A DNA stretch of 64,000 bases from Buddleja alternifolia. Taxonomy: Eukaryota > Streptophyta > Magnoliopsida > Lamiales > Scrophulariaceae. Below are positions 57,603 through 64,000 of this stretch, piece by piece (positions within the stretch are counted from its first letter, which is position 1; each line of letters opens with the position of its first letter). The position numbers and the translations under genes are program-made. Below the pieces are notes generated by a model that worked only from the letters and a program-made list of their open reading frames with translations, ran no database searches and was not told the origin of the DNA. The stretch covers positions 35,384,814-35,448,813 of the forward strand of contig CM033392.1 in NCBI GenBank assembly GCA_019426215.1, read 5' to 3'.

Positions 57603-57794
57603 TGTTTGGCTGAAAAATATGATCTATTTATTTACCTCAAAGGGTACTTATATAGGATACACAAAACCTATTCTAAGAAAGTCAACTATACAATCAATTA
57701 TGCAGATTTTAAGGCACTAAATCCTATCTAAATAAGGAATACAATCATAAAGAATATTACACAGTTGTACATTCTAACTCTGTACATTCTAACC
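57603..57794 (-). repeat. 5' LTR of the short-LTR copia element
   Basis: 192 bp, the same length as the copy at 52935. The minus TATA-like CCTATATAAGTACCC is at about 57643-57657. Confidence 0.87.
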
Positions 57795-60131
57795 TATTTG
57801 AAGTATTTGATCACTTTTATGTGCCATACTCAATTTATAATGCATATGAAAAAAAATTCAAATTTTCCATGAAAATTGCGTGGAATTAAAAAATGACTTG
57901 AAATTTTTTTATGTGACTTCAAGTTGTTGAATGGAGATCCCACCGAGACTTTTGTCAAATGAATATATAGCAAACTTACATATGTGAGAGTGTTTGGACA
58001 CTTATACATATGATACTCAAATTAAAGATGTGCGTAAAAATTTAATTTTTTCGAGAAAATTAAATTTTTCGAGAAATTTTGAGAAATTAAGTCTTGACAG
58101 GAGTATTGTGAATATAAGTGATAATCCTTTCGATGTGAGAATTGGATGAAAAGATTGTTTATGACCAAATTCAATACATCTTCTCATTTAATTGTGTGGC
58201 GGTTGTGGGGATCACTAAGGATCGCCAAGAAGGCAAAGTGTGGTGTCGACGCTTGCATTATAAAGAGTTACGAAAATGGTTGATTGCATATATAAACATG
58301 TTTTGTATCTTGTAATAACATGTGATGCAATATATGTTTCTTTTATGAAAATTATGATATTATGAATGCATGATTATTGCAATATAATTGTATGCATTTC
58401 ATATGATATTCTTTTTATAACTCCTTATGCGAATTATAAGATGTGTTCTTATATAACATGACATGTGTTGATCATGATTATGTGGGAGTTCTAAGGTTGA
58501 GTCGAGATATTCTCACCTAGAACGTTGTGCGGTTTTGTACTAAAAAATTAAGTCGTGGTAGTGAACATTTGGCACGGGTGATGATTGGGCACTATGTGAC
58601 CTTTCAAATCTGTACATTATGGTGAACTATTATAATGTTAATTTTGCTAAGTACGAAATTAATTTTGTATTAATGGGCATGTGAATGATATCTCTAGTAT
58701 GATCATGGCAACCAAAATCTCATATGAATATTGAGGTCTGTAGAGAAATACTAGATGAGTACTTATAAGTAAAAGTTATGATTCTACTACGTATTGGAAT
58801 ATATAAGATGGAATTAAACGTTTTACACGGAAGTAACCAAGTCATGAAAGACTTATTGTGGGTCTTCCTACTCAATAATAAAAGATCTATAATTGACCCA
58901 CTATTTTTTGACATTTTGATAAATCGTATAGTCTACGATCTCATTTGTGAATGAGAAATCATATTATTGATCTGTGGTGTACTAAATGAGCCATACATCC
59001 ATAAATTGAACCACATTGAGATTGTTGACTTTAGAATTTGATGATTACACAAGTATACCCTGAATAATGAGAAAAATGAGTGGCATTTAAGGGTGATACC
59101 AAATACTATTAGAAGTTAAAGTCAACAAATGATGTTAGTCACTTGTAAAAAGACTAGAAGTCGAGTTCAATTTATTTGACTGTAAAAAGACTTTCATAAA
59201 TGATGTTAGTCACTTTATGCTCTCTTAATGAGAGAATATTACTTCTTTGATAACGATTTAGACTTTGTTGCTGATCTGTTTTAAAGAGAGTGAAACTCTT
59301 ACTATAAATGGGATTAGAACAAAGAGAAAATCAAGAAAGAGACAAAAGATGGATCTAAGAAGAACAAACTTAACCACTGAAATGAATAGAAGTGGTACAA
59401 GGTTAAAAGTGCTACAACTGACATACGATGGGTCAATTTTACTCGTGTATGCACTGAGTTGAAAAGATAGCACTTTAAGATGGTTATTTGTGCTTGTTTA
59501 GACTTTAAGCACTAAGTTACTAAATCTTGTCCTTTGTGGATTTAGGTTTATGATTACGTGAAATCGAGAAGCGTTTGAAATTCGATAAGATCATTAGACT
59601 TAATCTTTTGAGTTGTTCTTCAAAGACTGTATTGTTCATTTACTTAGATTTGAGTTTTTTTTTTTAACTTGGTTAGTATCTAAAGAATAGATACATAAAG
59701 TGGTACTAGCTATATAGATTTTAATGGTTTGACAGTGAATTGTGACCTAGGTACATTGATTATTCAAGCATAATCAATGATGTGTTCGATGAGTAACATG
59801 AACACCTTTGCATGCACTTATGCATGCTTAGTTAAGTCACAATGAATGGAGACACCAAGCTAATAAGAGAAACTCTCTGAATACATCTTTCGTAGTTGAT
59901 TGCCAACTTGTGGTAAATCACATGTAATCATTCAAAGATTAGTCAGTTGATCGTTCATTGCAGTTAATTCTATTAGACTTTTGTGATTTAATTGATGTGA
60001 AGGTTGGGAAATGAACCTCATATTCCATTTTTTTTTCATATACCCTGATCTTCTGTTTGATTTCTCATGACATGAAACATAAGAATGTTTCTTGTATATA
60101 TTATGGAGAGAATCAAATTGGTGAACCTTTT
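57795..60131. other. Non-coding AT-rich flank
   Basis: 2.3 kb with no coding signal on either strand. It contains a small duplicated TTTTTCGAGAAA(T) motif near 58045-58075 and T-runs. It could be leader or UTR of an old element (see the primer-site relic at 52009), but nothing identifies it. It ends at cctttt just before the LTR of E. Confidence 0.5.
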
Positions 60132-61907
60132 TGTTAGGAATTTCATATTAGATGTTTTGATGATGACAAATAGGACTTTCTGTTAGACTCCGAAAAGTGT
60201 GAAAGCTTTCATAGAATGATTATGTATAAGTACCTGAAAGCTTATTTATCTTAGGCTTATAGTATTTATCTTTGTAGAATTCATTAGACTAAGTATGTGA
60301 CACTAAAACACTTAGGAAAATTTTGGGTGAGTCTACCAAGTGATGAAGGTGAAGATCAAGCGTCTAAAGCTACAATGGATAAAGATATCTTGAAGCGTCC
60401 GTCAAACGCTTTAGGGATTATCCCAGTGCTCAAACTACGAATGGATAACTCAGGCCGAATACTCAACATCAAGTGAAATGACGGAATTTTCAGTGAGACC
60501 ATCAAGACAAGATTGAAGAGTAAGCGTCTGAAATAAAGAAAAGAAAGTCAGGATCAGTCCAAGCGTCTGATACACGAGAATAACTATTCTCTTCAGCAAG
60601 CGTCCAAAAAGGTTAAACCAACACAACCCACAAAGAACGTAACCTGAAAAAGAATTTAGACCCAAAACCATCCAAAGACTTAAAAAAATGCATGAATCAA
60701 ACGGACGAATTATTTCCTACGGAAATAAAACAAGATGCATTAAAAGTCGGATAAGTGCTATTAAAATATAAGCACTATAACTTATGGGCAAGCCATATCC
60801 TTGACCTAGACTGTCAGATTTATGAAACCAAGACCATGCCCAACCAATTAAATACACCCAAAGTTAGAAATGTCTGAACTCAAGGAATGTTTGGGGAAAC
60901 GAGACTCCAACCGAGTCAAACGGACAAAAGCCACCAATACCTTATAAATAGCTCTTTCAACAAACAAGTAATCAGATAAAAAGGGACACACACAAAAATT
61001 ACCTACCTTGTTGAAAGAAAAGCTTACTAAAAATCATAGCCAAATATTCATATAAGCTTTTCACAAATATTCTAGAGACAGTCACCCATATCTCAAATCT
61101 CTTTTTAAGAAGAACATATACTACCATTGAGATATCCTCAAGTTGTTTGAACTTTCCAAAAACAAACAAACCCGTGACCAAAACCATCAACACCTTTCAT
61201 CTGAGTGAGAAAGCTGGTTGACTTGCAAGCAGTATTTTTGTGTAAAAGAAGCTTGTTGAAGTTGATCTCTATTGGAGCTGAAATCTGTGTGACCAAGGAG
61301 TTCCGAGATCAAGAGTAACTTGCACCATTTCTGAGTGAAAGAAGCAAGGGGATAGAAGATCTTTAGTGGAGCTGAAATCTGTGTGACCAAGGAGTTCCAA
61401 GATCATATCCAATCTCCCTCTATCTTGTAGAAGTCTCTGTGTGACTCTTCGATAATCATCATAGTGGAAAAACCTCCCTGATAAAAGGAGAAGAAGGATG
61501 TAGCTGGGATTACATCACCCAGTGAACCTTACAAATATCTTGTGTCATTTACCTCTTTAAGCATTCATTGTTTTACTGCTTTACTATTCATACTGCATAC
61601 ATTCTGATAAAGTCTTAAAACAACTAAGCAACTACTTTCGATCAGTTAAATGAACGCTAAGCTATAAAATACTTCCGCTGTGCTAACTCTGATTTAGTGA
61701 CTCAACTCTGCCCTACTTTGGTAAGCGTTGAAATCACCGAGTCTAAGTTAACGTTTCTCAAGCGTCACATCCAGCGCTTAAACTTATCAAGCGTTCAAAT
61801 ACTTCAAAGTGATACGAATTTTTTAAGAAGTCGAAAAAGACTTAAGGGTCTATTCAACCCCCCCCCCCCCCCTTCTAGACCCTTTCGTATACCACTTGGG
61901 ACCAACA
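60132..61907 (+). repeat. 5' LTR of Sirevirus E (1776 bp)
   Basis: TGTTAGGAAT to ACCAACA. It has about a dozen differences from 5481-7251, including a C-run of about 15 bases at 61858-61872, where A has a shorter run broken by a T. Many AAGCGT words. Confidence 0.95.
60942..60950 (+). promoter_or_regulatory. TATA box of Sirevirus E
   Basis: TTATAAATA in the middle of the 5' LTR, the presumed promoter for the genomic RNA. Identical in A. Confidence 0.65.
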
Positions 61908-61909
61908 AG

Positions 61910-61921
61910 TGGTATCAGAGC
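61910..61921 (+). promoter_or_regulatory. tRNA-Met primer binding site of Sirevirus E
   Basis: TGGTATCAGAGC, a perfect 12-base match to the complement of the initiator tRNA-Met 3' end, two bases after the LTR. Confidence 0.96.
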
Positions 61922-62014
61922 GGTTGAAGTTGAAACCTAAGCGTTTCCAAGCGTAACTGCTTGTTCAGATCCATCTTTTTATATAGTCACTTCAAAATTA
62001 CTTTAAAATTCTTC

Positions 62015-64000
62015 ATGGCATTTTCTAAAGTTCCCAAGTTGACCGAGTCAAATTATGACTCTTGGAAGGTCAAAGCGTTTACTTATTTATGTTCATGTGA
62101 TGATGAAATGTGTGATATCATTTCAGATGGGCCAATCAAAATATACCAAGTTATCACCAGAGAGCCCGAAGCCACAGGAGAAACACCTGACGGTTATGTG
62201 GAGAAGCCCAAACAAGAATGGTCCACCGATGAGCGTCGACGAGCCAATCTGGACAATGTCGGTCGGAATGCATTATACACAGCCATTGGTGACAATGACA
62301 ACTTATTCAACAAAGTCAAATCATGCAATACAACTAAAGAAATTTGGGATAAGTTGGCTACTATTTGTGGGGGCTCAGCACAAATAAAGGAAAACAAATT
62401 ATCAATTGCCAAAGAAAAATTCAACGGCTTCAAGATGCTACCTAATGAGACGCTAGAGCAATTAGACATGAGGTTTACAGCCCTTGTCACTGAACTAACA
62501 TCTCTGGGTATGGAGCTACAAAATCGAGAAACAGTGGTCAAAATCTTTAGAAGTCTTCCAAGCAAATTCCTGATGAAAACAACTGCAATGAGAGAATCAA
62601 ACAATCTGAACAGCCTAACTCCAGAAGATGCTTTTTCAAAACTCAAAGCGTTTGAATTTGAGCTGAATTCGGCCAGTGATGCAGTAAGTAATCCAGTAAT
62701 TGAATCTGGAGCGCTAATGGCATCAATCAAAGGAAAACCTATCAAAGAAAAAGGTTCGGACATAAGTGAGGAAGAAGAACTGGCGCTTCTAAATAGATTC
62801 AGGAAATTCCTGAAATATGAAAAGAAGGGAAACAGTCCTAAGCACCCAGGACAAAGTTCATATCAAGCGCTTCCTCAAATACAACCACAATATCAAACGC
62901 CTCACTATCCTGCGTCCTCCTCCCTAGCGCCAATTCAATATCAAACTCCTTCTCAGCAAGATCTCTCAGCGCCTGCAGCGTTAAACCAACGATCCACAAG
63001 ATTAACAAACGAACAAAAGATGAAGACCAATCTTTGTTACAACTGCAGGAGACCAGGGCATTTCCAAGTTAATTGCCCATATCCAAATGTGTCTAAACCT
63101 ACAAAGCAAGATCACACGGATAGAAACCAATTCAGGAGCAACCTGAGACAACAAGGCTTGCTAGCAGAATCAGAACCTCTCTATACGCCTGAAGAGGACT
63201 TGGAATCATCAGATGAAAGCAGCGATGATGAACCATCAAAGGACTCAGCATTCATTTGTCTCATGGCAAGAGTAAATGAAGCATCTAACGACGTACCATC
63301 TGAGGTACCTAGAGCCAACACCGACGCTTCAGTATGGTACATAGATAGTGGATCATCGAGACACATGACTGGATCAAAGGACCTCTTGATCAACTATCGT
63401 GCAACCAATGGTCCTCAAGTTATATTCGGTGATAATTCTAAAGGTAAAACTAAAGGTATAGGTATCATGCATAGGGGGAACATCATGATCAATGATGTAT
63501 ACTATGTCGAGGGTCTTAAACATAATCTCCTAAGCATAAGTCAATTTTGTGATAAAGGCTTTGAAATTAAATTTTCTAGTGACTTGTGCGAGATAATCGA
63601 TGTTAAGACAGGATCTACCAAATTAAAAGGAAGAAGAACAAACAATGTATACTTAGTAGATTGGGATTCAACATTAGATAACAACCCTACATGCTTCGTA
63701 GCTAAGAATCAAAACGAATTAGGTTGGTTATGGCACAGAAAAATGAATCACCTCAATTTCAAAACAATCTCTCAATTAATATCTCTAAATCTCATAGAGG
63801 GATTACCTAAAGGTTCCATTAATAAAGATCGCTTATGTGATGCTTGTCAAATGGGTAAACAAGTTAAATCATCCTTTAAGAAGAAGCTTTATCTATCGAC
63901 CTCTCGAATACTTGAATTACTACATTTAGATTTGTTTGGTCCTATTCAAATCATGAGCGTTAGTGGTAAAAAGTATTCACTAGTAATAGTTGATGATTTT
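62015..64000 (+). CDS. Sirevirus E gag-pol polyprotein, 5' part (runs off the window)
   Basis: Open for 662 codons from ATG 62015 to the last base, with no stop. The start MAFSKVPKLTESNYDSW matches the copia gag N-terminus and the start in D. In order: gag core (residues about 10-230), a Pro/Gln-rich linker, zinc knuckle CYNCRRPGHFQVNC at 341-354, an acidic segment, protease VWYIDSGSSRHMTG with catalytic Asp 444, pre-integrase GWLWHRKMNHLNF at about 570 with CDACQMGKQ zinc ligands, and the integrase core start with first catalytic Asp at 639 (HLDLFGP). The long coiled-coil linker seen in B between knuckle and protease is missing here without loss of frame. Gag and pol are in one frame. Confidence 0.95.
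   Translation, partial: MAFSKVPKLTESNYDSWKVKAFTYLCSCDDEMCDIISDGPIKIYQVITREPEATGETPDGYVEKPKQEWSTDERRRANLDNVGRNALYTAIGDNDNLFNKVKSCNTTKEIWDKLATICGGSAQIKENKLSIAKEKFNGFKMLPNETLEQLDMRFTALVTELTSLGMELQNRETVVKIFRSLPSKFLMKTTAMRESNNLNSLTPEDAFSKLKAFEFELNSASDAVSNPVIESGALMASIKGKPIKEKGSDISEEEELALLNRFRKFLKYEKKGNSPKHPGQSSYQALPQIQPQYQTPHYPASSSLAPIQYQTPSQQDLSAPAALNQRSTRLTNEQKMKTNLCYNCRRPGHFQVNCPYPNVSKPTKQDHTDRNQFRSNLRQQGLLAESEPLYTPEEDLESSDESSDDEPSKDSAFICLMARVNEASNDVPSEVPRANTDASVWYIDSGSSRHMTGSKDLLINYRATNGPQVIFGDNSKGKTKGIGIMHRGNIMINDVYYVEGLKHNLLSISQFCDKGFEIKFSSDLCEIIDVKTGSTKLKGRRTNNVYLVDWDSTLDNNPTCFVAKNQNELGWLWHRKMNHLNFKTISQLISLNLIEGLPKGSINKDRLCDACQMGKQVKSSFKKKLYLSTSRILELLHLDLFGPIQIMSVSGKKYSLVIVDDF

Larger units (their letters stand above)
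52935..57794 (-). mobile_element. Short-LTR Ty1/copia element
   Basis: Minus-strand element bounded by 192-bp LTRs at 52935-53126 and 57603-57794. It has gag, protease, integrase, RT and RNase H in copia order. The LTR ends are worn (TG end mutated, PPT TTGAGGGGGAGAG) and I cannot read a TSD. Stops at former Gln codons break the ORF several times. The lineage among short-LTR copia types is not assigned. Confidence 0.9.
60132..64000 (+). mobile_element. Sirevirus E, 5' half, apparently intact
   Basis: LTR 60132-61907, primer site 61910-61921, leader and an open gag-pol frame from 62015 to the window edge. No stop or frameshift is seen in 662 codons. This is the only element in the window with an undamaged coding region, so it is the youngest or the only possibly autonomous copy. 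Confidence 0.93.

Noticed and set aside
62194..62763. 189-codon minus-strand ORF at the right end
   Set aside because: Antisense to the intact gag frame of Sirevirus E, whose motifs are unmistakable.
1..64000. Possible host genes, tRNA, rRNA or CRISPR array
   Set aside because: No protein block outside retroelement domains, no tRNA or rRNA signature, and no regularly spaced short repeats. The only tandem arrays are the 38-bp and 24-bp repeats.

Overview
The window is nuclear DNA from a plant, most likely a eudicot. Almost all of it is LTR retrotransposons of lineages found in plants: Ty1/copia Sirevirus-type, two other copia types, a Ty3/gypsy Tat-type with two RNase H domains, and a non-autonomous LTR element. 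I found no cellular host gene, rRNA, tRNA or CRISPR array. The lineage cannot be narrowed further from these sequences.

Layout. (1) 1-7251 (+): 3' half of Sirevirus element A, with the pol RNase H end, a broken envelope-position third ORF, a polypurine tract and the 3' LTR. (2) 7258-8172: old non-coding DNA, possibly an LTR fragment. (3) 8173-13346: non-autonomous LTR element with 5-bp target site duplication (TSD) gaaaa. (4) 13578-51546 (-): one Ty3/gypsy Tat element with LTRs at both ends and TSD aagat on both sides. Everything between is its body or later material lodged in it. Left to right this is a degenerate copia element (+, 14280-18680); an opposite-strand LTR of the same kind (18681-20410); truncated Sirevirus B (-, 20411-26285); a second gypsy gag segment split by Sirevirus C (+, 26765-31650, TSD gtctc); the gypsy integrase; Sirevirus D (-, 34007-45945), inserted in the integrase codons and itself split by a solo LTR (39708-41847, TSD ctttt); then gypsy RNase H, RT, protease, gag and 5' LTR. 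(5) 51552-52934 and 57795-60131: old non-coding DNA flanking a short-LTR copia element (-, 52935-57794). (6) 60132-64000 (+): 5' half of Sirevirus E, with LTR, primer binding site and an uninterrupted gag-pol frame of 662 codons that runs off the window.

Biology. All elements except E carry stops or frameshifts. A and E have almost the same LTR and are young. B and D share the same premature stops and the same integrase active-site substitution, so both descend from an already defective template. The most interesting signals are two phase-1 introns of about 80 bp inside the third ORF of Sirevirus D, with no counterpart in A or C; a dispersed AAGCGTC-like word that is dense in the Sirevirus LTRs and ORFs; repeated polypurine tracts behind pol; and a set of TSDs that gives the order of insertions.
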